Notes under the pieces: generated by a model
The model's input: the letters and a program-made list of their open reading frames with translations, nothing else
Told to the model about the DNA's origin: nothing
The model's database searches: none
From: Streptomyces fructofermentans
GTDB lineage: Bacteria > Actinomycetota > Actinomycetes > Streptomycetales > Streptomycetaceae
Assembly (NCBI RefSeq): GCF_014651055.1
Contig: NZ_BMWD01000018.1
Location: 84,155-148,154 of the forward strand
Length of the DNA: 64,000 nt
Reading direction: 5' to 3'
Part shown: positions 26,288 through 35,069 of the stretch, one piece after another
Position numbering within the stretch: position 1 is the first letter of the stretch
Layout of the letters: the number at the start of each line of letters is the position of its first letter
Position numbers and translations under genes: made by a program

Positions 26288-28365
26288 TACGCGGCCCTCC
26301 TGCCGTCACCCTGAACATCCCTGACCAGTCCGGCGATCGAGTCCGCCCGCAGCTCGTCCAGCGTCACCGCCGTACCGCCGAGTTCACCGGCGAGCCGCCC
26401 GGCGAGCCCGAGCCTCACCGGCCCCGACTCGCAGTCGACGACCACCGACGCGATCCGACCGGCCGCGAACAGCCGTGCCGCGCGACCGGCCAGCACGACC
26501 GGCTCGGGCCCGCCCGTGGCCCGTCCGTCGGTGACCACCACCACCAGGGCCCGCCGCGCGGGATCGCGCAGCCGCTCCACGCGCAGCACCTCGTGCGCCC
26601 TCAGCAGTCCGGCCGCCAGGGGCGTGCGCCCGCCGGTCGGCAGCGACTCCAGCCGGACGGCCGCCGCGTCCACGGACGAGGTCGGCGGCAGCGCCACCTC
26701 GGCGGCCGACCCGCGGAAGGTCACGAGCCCCACCTTGTCCCGCCGCTGGTAGGCGTCGAGGAGCAGCGACAGCACGGCCCCCTTCACGGCACTCATCCGC
26801 TGCCGCGCGGCCATCGATCCCGAGGCGTCCACCACGAAGAGCACGAGGTTGCCCTCGCGCCCCTCCCGGGTCGCCTGCCGCAGGTCGTCCCGGCGGACGA
26901 CGAGGCCGGGCCCGGACCGTCCGCGCGCCCGCTGGTGGGGCGCGGCGGCCCGCACGGTGGCGGCCAGATGCAGCTTGGTGAGCGCTCCCCGCGGCCGGCG
27001 GGACCCGGTGGTGCGCCCGTGCTCGGTCCGCGCGCGCGAACGCCGTCCGGCGGCGCCCTCGCCCAGACCGGGCACGCTCAGCACCTTGGTGCGGAAGGGC
27101 TCGGCAGCCCGGGCCGGGGCGCGCTCGCCCGCTCCCGCGCCGGGCGCCCGCCCGCCCTCGGCGGGTTCTCCCTGCGCCGGCACCTCGCCGGAGTCCTGCC
27201 CGCCGTCGCCCTCGCCGCTGTCCGGGCTCTCGCCGCCCTCGGGACCCTCGGGGCCGTCGGCGGGGGGCCGACCGCCGCCGGGCCCGTCCGGATCGGGGTC
27301 CGTGTCGTCGTCCGGGGTGTCCGGAGCGTCGGGGGTGTCCTGCCCGCCCGAGCCGTCGCCGAACTCCTCCAGGGTCTCGTCGAGCCTGTCCTCGTCGAGC
27401 CCCGGCGCGTCGAAGGGATTGCGTCGCCGCCGGTGCGGCAGCGCGAGCAGCGCGGCCTGCCGCACGTCCTCGGCCAGCACCTCCGTACGCCCGGCCCACG
27501 CGGCCAGCGCCGTCGCCGTCCGAGCCATCACGATGTCGGCCCGCATCCCGTCGACCTCGAAGGCCGCGCAGGTCGCCGCGATCTGCCGCAGCGGCCCGTC
27601 GCCGAGCCGCACGGACGGCAGCAGCTCCCGCGCCGCCGCGATCCGGGCCCGCACGGCGGACTCCTCGCCCGACCAGCGCGCCGCGAACCCGTCCGGGTCG
27701 TCGTCGTACGCCAGCCTCCGGCGCACCACCTCCACCCGCTGGTCGGGCTCCCGGGAGGCCGCGACCTCCACCGTCAGCCCGAACCGGTCGAGCAACTGCG
27801 GCCGCAGCTCGCCCTCCTCGGGGTTCATCGTCCCGACGAGCAGGAACCGCGCCGCGTGCCGGACGGACACGCCCTCGCGCTCGACGTAGGAGGCGCCCAT
27901 GGCCGCCGCGTCCAGCAGCAGGTCGACCAGGTGGTCGTGGAGGAGGTTGACCTCGTCGACGTACAGGATTCCTCGGTGCGCGTCGGCCAGCAGGCCCGGC
28001 TCGAAGGCCTTCACGCCCTCCGCGAGGGCCCGTTCGATGTCGAGGGCGCCGACCAGGCGGTCCTCCGAGGCCCCGACGGGCAGTTCGACCATCCGCGCGG
28101 GCCGCCGCGTGCCGGTACCGGCCTCGTGCGGGCCGTCCGGGCACGCCGGATCGGGCGCGCCCGGGGCGCACGAGAACCGGCAGCCCGCGACGACGTCCAC
28201 CTCGGGCACGAGGGCCGAAAGGGCGCGTACGGCCGTGGACTTGGCCGTGCCCTTCTCGCCGCGCACCAGGACGCCGCCCACCGCGGGGGACACGGCGTTC
28301 AGGAGCAGCGCGAGGCGCAGGTCGTCCTGGCCGACGACGGCCGTGAACGGAAACGGGGTGGTCAC
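26287..28365 (-). CDS. Fused magnesium/cobalt chelatase subunit (ChlI-ChlD type)
   Basis: 692 aa, GTG at 28365 overlapping the cobN stop by 4 nt. Residues 1-330 are a ChlI-like AAA+ ATPase: Walker A VRGEKGTAKST, Walker B-type GILYVDEVNLLHD and sensor LVGTMNPEEGELRP. An acidic Asp/Glu/Pro/Gly linker (about 350-440) joins it to a C-terminal von Willebrand A domain with the MIDAS motif DASGSM and a conserved TDGRATGG. It is the ATP-driven partner of CobN in late cobalt insertion, replacing CobS and CobT. Encoded directly after cobN, which supports this. Confidence 0.92.
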   Translation of the reverse strand: MTTPFPFTAVVGQDDLRLALLLNAVSPAVGGVLVRGEKGTAKSTAVRALSALVPEVDVVAGCRFSCAPGAPDPACPDGPHEAGTGTRRPARMVELPVGASEDRLVGALDIERALAEGVKAFEPGLLADAHRGILYVDEVNLLHDHLVDLLLDAAAMGASYVEREGVSVRHAARFLLVGTMNPEEGELRPQLLDRFGLTVEVAASREPDQRVEVVRRRLAYDDDPDGFAARWSGEESAVRARIAAARELLPSVRLGDGPLRQIAATCAAFEVDGMRADIVMARTATALAAWAGRTEVLAEDVRQAALLALPHRRRRNPFDAPGLDEDRLDETLEEFGDGSGGQDTPDAPDTPDDDTDPDPDGPGGGRPPADGPEGPEGGESPDSGEGDGGQDSGEVPAQGEPAEGGRAPGAGAGERAPARAAEPFRTKVLSVPGLGEGAAGRRSRARTEHGRTTGSRRPRGALTKLHLAATVRAAAPHQRARGRSGPGLVVRRDDLRQATREGREGNLVLFVVDASGSMAARQRMSAVKGAVLSLLLDAYQRRDKVGLVTFRGSAAEVALPPTSSVDAAAVRLESLPTGGRTPLAAGLLRAHEVLRVERLRDPARRALVVVVTDGRATGGPEPVVLAGRAARLFAAGRIASVVVDCESGPVRLGLAGRLAGELGGTAVTLDELRADSIAGLVRDVQGDGRRAA

Positions 28366-31300
28366 TTGTCCTCGCCCTCCAGATCGCCTTCGAGTTCCAG
28401 ATAGGTGGCGCGCAGCCGCTCCAGGGTCTGCGGGTCGGGTTCGGCCCACAGTCCGCGCTCCGCGGCCTCCAGGAGCCGTTCCGTGATGCCGCGCAGCGCC
28501 CAGGGGTTCGACTTCTTCATGAAGTCCCGGTTCTCCGGGTCGAAGACGTACTCGGCGCCGAGCCTCTCGTACATCCAGTCGTCCACGACCCCGGCCGTCG
28601 CGTCGTACCCGAAGAGGTAGTCCACGGTCGCCGCCATCTCGAAGGCGCCCTTGTAGCCGTGGCGCCGCATCGCGGCCATCCAGCGGGGGTTGACCACCCT
28701 GGCCCGGAAGACGCGGTGCGTCTCCTCGCCGAGCGTGCGGGTCCTCACCTGGTCGGGCACGGCGGAGTCGCCGACGTACGCCTCGGGGCTCGCGCCCGTC
28801 AGGTGCCGCACCATGGCGACCATGCCGCCGTGGTACTGGAAGTAGTCGTCCGCGTCCACGAGGTCGTGCTCGCGGGTGTCGACGTTCTTCGCGGCCACCG
28901 CGATGCGCCTGAACGCGGTCTCCATGTCGCCGCGCGCCGCACGTCCGTCCAGCCCGCGCCCGTACGCGTAACCGCCCCACACCGCGTACACCTCGGCGAG
29001 GTCGGCGTCCGAACGCCAGTTGCGGGCGTCGATCAGCGGCAGCAGTCCGGCCCCGTACGCGCCGGGCTTCGAACCGAAGATCCGGGCCGTCGCGCGCCGC
29101 CGGTCGCCGTGCTCGGCGGTGTCCTCGTCGGCGTGCGCCCGGACGTAGTTGACGTCCGCGGGCTCGTCGAGGTCCGCGACCGTCCGGACCGCGTCGTCGA
29201 TCAGGGCGACCACGTGGGGGAACGCGTCCCGGAAGAAGCCGGAGATCCGGACCGTGACGTCGATGCGGGGACGGCCCAGCTCCGCCGGGTCCACGACCTC
29301 GAAGCCGGTCACCCGGCGCGAGGCGTCGTCCCACACCGGGCGGCAGCCGAGCAGCGCCAGGATCTCCGCGATGTCGTCGCCCTGGGTACGCATCGCCGAG
29401 GTGCCCCATACCGTCAGCCCGACGGACTTCGGGTACTCCCCGGTGTCCTGGAGGTACCGCTGCACGAGCGAGTCCGCCAGCGACTGGCCGACCTCCCAAC
29501 TCAGCCTGGACGGGATCGCCTTGGGGTCGACCGAGTAGAAGTTCCGCCCGGTCGGCAGCACATTGACGAGTCCGCGGGTCGGCGAGCCCGACGGTCCCGC
29601 CGGAACGTAGCCGCCGTCCAGGGCGTGCAGGATGTGGTCGATCTCGTCCGTCGTCCGGGCGAGGCGCGGCACCACCTCGCGGCAGGCGAACTCCAGCACC
29701 GCGACCGCGTCCGGGAGTTCGGCGCCCATGACCTCGCGCACCAGCGCGGGGACGGCGGCGGTGTCCCAGGCCCGCTCCTCCAGCCCCTCCGCGAGCCGGC
29801 GGCACAGCTTCTCCAGCAGGTCGATCGCGTCGGAGCCCGTCCGGGCCGGGCCGTCCACCAGGGCGGTCAGCTCGGCCGGGACCTTCACCGGGGCGCCGGG
29901 CGCGCCCAGCAACTCCTTCTCGACCAGGCCGACATGCTCGGCCAGGCAGGCCCGCAGGCCCGGCAGCGCGTTCGCCGTGCCGCCCCACACCTGGGACGCC
30001 CTCAGCACGGCCAGCACCAGGTTGACGCGCGGCTCGGCCTCCGGGCCGCCGCCCAGGACGTGCAGACCGTCGCGGATCTGCACGTCCTTGATCTCGCACA
30101 GGTAGCCGTCGATGTGCATGACGAACTCGTCGAAGGCCTCGTCGTCCGGCTGGTCGTCCACGTGCAGGTCGTGGTGGAGCTCGGCCGCCTTGACGAGGGT
30201 CCAGATCTGGGCCCGCACCGCCGGCGCCTTCGTCGGGTCGAGGTCGGACACGAGCGCGTACTCGTCGAGGAGCTGCTCCAGCTTCGCGAGGTCGCCGTAG
30301 GTGTCCGCGCGGGCCATCGGCGGCACCAGGTGGTCGACGACCGTGGCGTGGCCCCGCCGCTTGGCCTGGGTGCCCTCGCCCGGGTCGTTGACGATGAACG
30401 GGTAGACCAGCGGGAGTTCGCCGAGGACCGCGTCCGGCGCGCAGCCGCCGCTGAGCCCGAGCCCCTTGCCCGGCAGCCACTCCATCGTGCCGTGCTTGCC
30501 CATGTGCACGACCGCGTCGGCACCGAAGCCGCCCTCGGACTCCGGGGCCTCCAGCCAGCGGTAGGCGGCCATGTAGTGGTGCGACGGCGGCATGTCCGGG
30601 TCGTGGTAGATGGCGATCGGGTTCTCGCCGAAGCCGCGCGGCGGCTGGATCATCACGACGACGTTCCCGAACCGCAGGGAGGCCAGCACGATGTCGTCGC
30701 CGTCCACGTACAGCGAGCCCGGCGGCTCGCCCCAGGCCTCCAGCATCCCGTCGCGCAGCCCGGGGTCGAGCCGGTCGAACCACGTCCGGTAGTCGGCGAG
30801 CGGCACCCGCGCGGGCGCGGCGGCGAGCTGCTCCTCCGTGAGCCACTCCACGTCGTGGCCGCCGGCGTCGATCAGCCGGTGGATCAGCTCGTCGCCGTTG
30901 TCGGGGTGCCCCTCGACGGCGTACCCGGCGTCCCGCAGCGCGTCCAGCACGCGGATCGCCGAGGCCGGCGTGTCGAGTCCGACCGCGTTCCCGACCCGCG
31001 AGTGCTTGGTCGGATAGGCGGTGAAGACGAGCGCGAGCCTCTTGTCCGCGTTGGGCCGGTGCCTCAACCGGGCGTGCCGTACGGCGATTCCGGCGACCCG
31101 CGCGGCCCGCTCGGGGTCGGCGACGTACACCGGGACGTCGTCGGGCCCCTGCTCCTTGAAGGAGAACGGCACCGTGACGAGCCGCCCGTCGAACTCCGGG
31201 ATCGCGACCTGCATCGCGGCGTCCATCGGCGAGAGCGCGGCGTCCGAGGCCTCCCAGGCGGCCTGCGAGGAGGTGAGGCAGAGTCCCTGGAGGACAGGGA

Positions 31301-32030
31301 TGTCCAGCTCGGCGAGCGCGCCCACGTCCCACGCGTCCTCGGCACCGCCCGCGGACGCCTCGGAGGCGTGCGCGCCGCCCGCCGCGAGGACGGTGGCGAC
31401 CAGCGCGTCGGCCGTGCCGAGGAGTTCGTACACGCCCGGGTCGGCGCCGCGCAGCGAACCGCAGTACACCGGCAGGGCGTTGCAGCCCCGCGCCTCGATC
31501 GCCTCGCACAGGGTGTCCACGAAGGCCGTGTTGCCCGAGAGCTCGTGCGCCCGGTAGAAGAGCACGCCCACGGTCGGGCGGCCCGCCACGTGCGCCGGGA
31601 CGCCGTGCACCCCGAACTCCGGCATCCCCCGCGGGGCCTCGAAGCCCTCACCCGTGAGCAGCACGGTGTCGGAGAGGAACCTGGCGAGTTCGGTCAGGTT
31701 CTCCGGTCCGCCCTCCACGAGGTACCGCAGCGCCTCCGCCACGACACCCGCGGGTACCGACGACTCGGCCATCAGCTCCGCGTCCGGTACGGACTCCCCG
31801 CCGAGCAGCACCGTGGGCACGCCCGACGCGCGGAGCGCGGCGAGTCCGTCCTCCCAGGCGCGCTTCCCGCCGAGGAGCCGTACGACGGCGACGTCGGCGC
31901 CGTCGAGGAGCGCGGGCAGCTCCGCGGCGGGGTCCACCCGGGTCGGATTCCCGATCCGGTACCCGGCGCCGGAGGCGCGGGCCGCCAGCAGGTCCGTGTC
32001 GGCGGTCGACAACAACAGCACTGTGCTCAT
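28362..32030 (-). CDS. cobN: Cobaltochelatase subunit CobN
   Basis: 1222 aa, ATG overlapping the cobQ stop (ATGA). The large porphyrin/corrin-binding chelatase subunit, homologous to ChlH: recognisable segments are VFTAYPTKHSRVGNAVGLDT, VHMGKHGTMEWLPGK, YPFIVNDPGEGTQAKRRGHA, LPTGRNFYSVDPKAIPS and RHGYKGAFEMAATVDYLFGYD. It inserts Co2+ into hydrogenobyrinate a,c-diamide with ATP, using the ChlI-ChlD-type protein encoded next. Length fits CobN (about 1200-1270 aa). Confidence 0.96.
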   Translation of the reverse strand: MSTVLLLSTADTDLLAARASGAGYRIGNPTRVDPAAELPALLDGADVAVVRLLGGKRAWEDGLAALRASGVPTVLLGGESVPDAELMAESSVPAGVVAEALRYLVEGGPENLTELARFLSDTVLLTGEGFEAPRGMPEFGVHGVPAHVAGRPTVGVLFYRAHELSGNTAFVDTLCEAIEARGCNALPVYCGSLRGADPGVYELLGTADALVATVLAAGGAHASEASAGGAEDAWDVGALAELDIPVLQGLCLTSSQAAWEASDAALSPMDAAMQVAIPEFDGRLVTVPFSFKEQGPDDVPVYVADPERAARVAGIAVRHARLRHRPNADKRLALVFTAYPTKHSRVGNAVGLDTPASAIRVLDALRDAGYAVEGHPDNGDELIHRLIDAGGHDVEWLTEEQLAAAPARVPLADYRTWFDRLDPGLRDGMLEAWGEPPGSLYVDGDDIVLASLRFGNVVVMIQPPRGFGENPIAIYHDPDMPPSHHYMAAYRWLEAPESEGGFGADAVVHMGKHGTMEWLPGKGLGLSGGCAPDAVLGELPLVYPFIVNDPGEGTQAKRRGHATVVDHLVPPMARADTYGDLAKLEQLLDEYALVSDLDPTKAPAVRAQIWTLVKAAELHHDLHVDDQPDDEAFDEFVMHIDGYLCEIKDVQIRDGLHVLGGGPEAEPRVNLVLAVLRASQVWGGTANALPGLRACLAEHVGLVEKELLGAPGAPVKVPAELTALVDGPARTGSDAIDLLEKLCRRLAEGLEERAWDTAAVPALVREVMGAELPDAVAVLEFACREVVPRLARTTDEIDHILHALDGGYVPAGPSGSPTRGLVNVLPTGRNFYSVDPKAIPSRLSWEVGQSLADSLVQRYLQDTGEYPKSVGLTVWGTSAMRTQGDDIAEILALLGCRPVWDDASRRVTGFEVVDPAELGRPRIDVTVRISGFFRDAFPHVVALIDDAVRTVADLDEPADVNYVRAHADEDTAEHGDRRRATARIFGSKPGAYGAGLLPLIDARNWRSDADLAEVYAVWGGYAYGRGLDGRAARGDMETAFRRIAVAAKNVDTREHDLVDADDYFQYHGGMVAMVRHLTGASPEAYVGDSAVPDQVRTRTLGEETHRVFRARVVNPRWMAAMRRHGYKGAFEMAATVDYLFGYDATAGVVDDWMYERLGAEYVFDPENRDFMKKSNPWALRGITERLLEAAERGLWAEPDPQTLERLRATYLELEGDLEGEDK

Positions 32031-33535
32031 GCGGGCGCTCCCGGTGGAATGAAGGGCAGTCCTTGCGGAGCGCCCGACTCGATGAGCCGCCACAGCGCGT
32101 CCGTGTCCGCGTGTTCCTCGATCAGATCGCCGAGGAGGTCCAGCTGCTCCTCGCGCAGCGCCTCGAACGACGTGCCGGCGGCGGGTACGAAGCGGCGGCC
32201 CGCGGCGGCCGCCACCTCGCGGAGGAAGGCGCGCCGGAAGCCGTCGGACTCCAGCGAGCCGTGCCAGTGGGTGCCCCAGACGGCGCCGACGCGGCAGCCG
32301 TCCAGGAAGGCCTCGCCGCCGGTGACCTCGGCGACGCCGTGATGGATCTCGTATCCCGCGACGGTCTCGCCGAGGGCCTCCCCGACGGGCCGGGCGAGCG
32401 TCTTCTCGCGCGCGAACCGCACCCGCACGGGCAGCAGTCCGAGCCCGTCCACGTGTCCCGCGCGCGACTCGACGTCGTCCTCGATGTGCTCGCCGAGCAC
32501 CTGGAAGCCGCCGCAGATGCCCAGAACGGGCCTTCCCCCGGCGGCCCTTCGGGCCAGCGCGTCCGCGAGGCCGCGCTCCCGCAGCCACTGGAGGGCCCGG
32601 ACCGTCCCGCGGGTGCCGGGCACCACGACGAGGTCCGCGTCCACCAGTTCCTCGGCGCGGTCCACGAACCGCACCACCACGCCCGGTTCGGCCGCCAGCG
32701 CGTCCACGTCCGTGAAGTTGGACATCAGCGGGAGCGCGCAGACGGCGACCCTGAGGATGTCCTCGCCGACGGGCGCCGAGACGGCCGACTCGCGGACGGA
32801 GCCCCGCAGCGAGACCCGCAGCCCGTCCTCCTCGTCGATGCCGAGGCCGTGCCGGAACGGCAGCACACCGTACGTGGCCCGCCCGGTGAGCTTCCGCAGC
32901 ATGTCGATGCCCGGCGTCAGCAGGGACTCGTCCCCGCGGAACTTGTTGACCAGGAACCCGGCGACGAGTTCCTGGTCGGCGGCGTCGAGCAGCGCCACGG
33001 TCCCGAAGAAGGAGGCGAAGACGCCCCCGCGGTCGATGTCCCCGACGACGAGCACGGGCAGTCGCGCGTTGCGCGCGATCCCCATGTTCACGATGTCGGT
33101 CCGCCGCAGATTGATCTCGGCGGGACTGCCCGCCCCCTCACATATCACCGCGTCATACGTGCCCCGCAACTCGGCCAGGCAGTCCAGCACGGTCCCGAGC
33201 AGTGCCGCCTGGCGCCCCCCGTGGTAGCCGCGGGCGGTCATCTCGCCCACCGGCTTCCCCATCAGGACGACCTGGCTGCTGCGGTCGCTGCCCGGCTTGA
33301 GCAGCACGGGGTTCATCAGCGCGGTCGGCTCGACGCGCGCGGCCTGCGCCTGCATGGCCTGCGCGCGACCGATCTCCGCGCCCTCCCGGGTGACGAACGA
33401 GTTGAGCGACATGTTCTGCGCCTTGAACGGCGCGACCTTCACACCCCGACGCACCAGCCACCGGCAGATCCCGGCGGTCACCACACTCTTGCCCGCGTCG
33501 GACGTGGTGCCGGCGACGAGCAGCCCCCCGCTCAT
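32027..33535 (-). CDS. cobQ: Adenosylcobyric acid synthase (glutamine-hydrolysing)
   Basis: 502 aa, ATG overlapping the cobD stop. N-terminal dethiobiotin-synthase-like ATP domain (GTTSDAGKSVVTAGICRWL, APFKAQNMSLNSFVT) and C-terminal glutaminase with the nucleophile Cys in VLGICGGFQVLGE and catalytic His in VWGTHWHGSLES. It amidates the b, d, e and g side chains of adenosylcobyrinic acid a,c-diamide. Second gene of the riboswitch-controlled operon. Confidence 0.96.
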   Translation of the reverse strand: MSGGLLVAGTTSDAGKSVVTAGICRWLVRRGVKVAPFKAQNMSLNSFVTREGAEIGRAQAMQAQAARVEPTALMNPVLLKPGSDRSSQVVLMGKPVGEMTARGYHGGRQAALLGTVLDCLAELRGTYDAVICEGAGSPAEINLRRTDIVNMGIARNARLPVLVVGDIDRGGVFASFFGTVALLDAADQELVAGFLVNKFRGDESLLTPGIDMLRKLTGRATYGVLPFRHGLGIDEEDGLRVSLRGSVRESAVSAPVGEDILRVAVCALPLMSNFTDVDALAAEPGVVVRFVDRAEELVDADLVVVPGTRGTVRALQWLRERGLADALARRAAGGRPVLGICGGFQVLGEHIEDDVESRAGHVDGLGLLPVRVRFAREKTLARPVGEALGETVAGYEIHHGVAEVTGGEAFLDGCRVGAVWGTHWHGSLESDGFRRAFLREVAAAAGRRFVPAAGTSFEALREEQLDLLGDLIEEHADTDALWRLIESGAPQGLPFIPPGAPA

Positions 33536-34473
33536 GACGTACGTCCCTTCGTGAGGAGCCGCGCGGCCACGCTCGCGCCGAGTGCCAGCAGGCCCACCCG
33601 TCGCGAGAGCCGTACGGCCCGTTCGATGTCCCCGATCCCGACGGCCCGCCCGGAGCCGTTGAGCACGGGCCGGTGCTCGACCCTGCCCGCGTACGAGAGC
33701 GTCCCGCCGAGCCGTACTCCGAGCGCGCCCGCGAACGAGGCCTCCACGGGCCCGGCGTTGGGGCTCGGATGACGTGCGGCGTCGGCGCGCCAGGCGCGCA
33801 CCGCGCCGCGCGGGTCGTCCCCCGCCACGGCGGCGAGCACGGCGGTCAGTCGGGCGCCCGGCCAGCCCACGACGTCGTCGAGCCGGGCCGAGGCCCACCC
33901 GAACCGCCGGTGGCGGGCCGACTTGTGACCCACCATCGCGTCCAGGGTGTTCACGGCCCGGAACCCGACCAGGCCCGGCACTCCGGCGGCGGCGCCCCAC
34001 ACGAGCGCGCCCACGACGGCGTCGGAGGTGTTCTCGGCGACGGACTCGACCACCGCGCGCGCGATCCCGTCGGCGTCCAGCGCCTGCGGGTCGCGCCCGC
34101 ACAGGTGCGGCAGCCGTTCGCGGGCCGCCCCGACGTCCCCGGCCGCGAGGGCCGCGCCGACGGCCCGGGCCTCGCGGCCCAGTGTCGTACCGCCCACGAC
34201 GGCCCAGGTGGTGGCGGCGGTCAGGGCGAAGGACGCGGCGGGCCTGCCGCGCACGGCACGGTCCGCGAGCACGGCGAGGGCGACGGCACCGCCGGCGCAC
34301 ACGGCGGTGTGCAGGGCGCCCCGGCCCCGGTCGTCCCGCCACAGTGTCCGCTCCACGGCTTCCGCGGCACGCCCGAACGCGGCGACCGGGTGTCCCCGGC
34401 GGGGATCGCCGAGCACGTGGTCACCGAGGAGGCCTGCGGCGGCGCCGTACGCGTAGACGCGATCGGCACGCAC
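33532..34473 (-). CDS. cobD: Adenosylcobinamide-phosphate synthase (CbiB/CobD)
   Basis: 313 aa, integral membrane enzyme that attaches aminopropanol (phosphate) to adenosylcobyric acid. Motifs seen: LGDHVLGDPRRGHPVAAFGR near residue 15, VVESVAENTSDAVVGALVWG and FRAVNTLDAMVGHKS. The GTG at 34473 is the only start available, because an in-frame stop lies a few codons upstream, and it has no real Shine-Dalgarno sequence. Four nucleotides before it a 19-codon upstream ORF ends, which suggests translational coupling. First structural gene behind the cobalamin riboswitch. Confidence 0.94.
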   Translation of the reverse strand: MRADRVYAYGAAAGLLGDHVLGDPRRGHPVAAFGRAAEAVERTLWRDDRGRGALHTAVCAGGAVALAVLADRAVRGRPAASFALTAATTWAVVGGTTLGREARAVGAALAAGDVGAARERLPHLCGRDPQALDADGIARAVVESVAENTSDAVVGALVWGAAAGVPGLVGFRAVNTLDAMVGHKSARHRRFGWASARLDDVVGWPGARLTAVLAAVAGDDPRGAVRAWRADAARHPSPNAGPVEASFAGALGVRLGGTLSYAGRVEHRPVLNGSGRAVGIGDIERAVRLSRRVGLLALGASVAARLLTKGRTS

Positions 34474-34477
34474 GGGT

Positions 34478-34537
34478 TCAACCGACCGTCAGGTCGGACA
34501 CATCCGTCGTTCGAAAGGCATTTGGGCAGCCGCGCAT
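34478..34537 (-). CDS. 19-codon upstream ORF between B12 riboswitch and cobD
   Basis: ATG at 34537 is preceded by GAGGA (34547-34551) at a 9-nt spacing and reads M-R-G-C-P-N-A-F-R-T-T-D-V-S-D-L-T-V-G-stop. The stop lies 4 nt before the cobD GTG, which itself lacks a Shine-Dalgarno sequence. The ORF starts right after the last hairpin of the riboswitch. It probably serves to load ribosomes for cobD; a functional peptide is not implied. Whether it is translated is unproven. Confidence 0.5.
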   Translation of the reverse strand: MRGCPNAFRTTDVSDLTVG

Positions 34538-34552
34538 GGCGATATGTCCTCA

Positions 34553-34735
34553 CTCAGGGTGTCCGCGCCCTGGTTCGACGAGACCGACGGCGAGAGTTCC
34601 TGGCTCCCGGGGGATGGACTCCCCGGTAACAGTGGCGGGACCGCGCCGGATTCGCACCGGCTTCCTCTTCTGCCGTCGTACTTGGCTCCGGCAGTCCACC
34701 ACGCTCCGAGAACACCCGTCAACTTGCTGTTGACC
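34553..34735 (-). ncRNA. Cobalamin (B12) riboswitch
   Basis: Read on the minus strand, the core signatures occur in order: GGAAGCCGGTG (34655-34665) followed by AATCCGGCGCGGTCCC, then the B12 box GCCACTG (34630-34636), then GCCAGGAACTC (34594-34604). A final small hairpin CAGGG-N8-CCCTG (34555-34572) is in the position of the regulatory loop stem that forms the kissing pseudoknot. The 5' boundary is approximate. The aptamer stops 2 nt before the Shine-Dalgarno sequence of the upstream ORF, so control is probably at translation initiation. It precedes the cobD-to-cobI operon. Confidence 0.92.
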
Positions 34736-34771
34736 TGCGGCGGGAGAGTGTGCCGAGGCCCACACGGACAC

Positions 34772-34812
34772 GACGGCGCCCCGCCGACCCTCAGGGTCGG
34801 CGGGGCGCCGTC
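34772..34812 (-). terminator. Strong terminator hairpin of the pit operon
   Basis: A perfect 19-bp stem (left arm 34772-34790, right arm 34794-34812) with a 3-nt loop lies 23 nt after the stop of the small membrane protein gene. It would end the pit transcript before the cobalamin leader that lies downstream on the same strand. Confidence 0.85.
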
Positions 34813-34835
34813 GGACGAAACGAGGTGCGCGGGTG

Positions 34836-35057
34836 TCAGGCGACGATCAGATAGATCCCGTACGCCACAGCCGCCGCGCAGGCCGCGAAGCAGGCGTAGG
34901 CGCCGGTGGCCGCGAGGGTCGCGGAACCGCCCTGCGCGGACGCCGACTCCCGCTTGGAGAGGCCGACGATGCCGAGGGTGAAGAGGCCCACGAGGGCGAC
35001 GGTGACGATGAGGCTGACTCCGAACACGGAGCCGAGGGCTGCCCAGTCGATCTTCAT
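34836..35057 (-). CDS. Small membrane protein paired with PiT transporter
   Basis: 73 aa with two predicted membrane helices (residues about 8-32 and 48-72) separated by a short loop KRESASAQGG. It starts 12 nt after the end of the pit gene and shares its terminator, so the two are cotranscribed. A similar small gene follows pit in other Streptomyces as I remember. It may be a stabilising or regulatory partner of the transporter; no biochemical function is known to me. Confidence 0.8.
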   Translation of the reverse strand: MKIDWAALGSVFGVSLIVTVALVGLFTLGIVGLSKRESASAQGGSATLAATGAYACFAACAAAVAYGIYLIVA

Positions 35058-35069
35058 GCTGTGGGTTCC

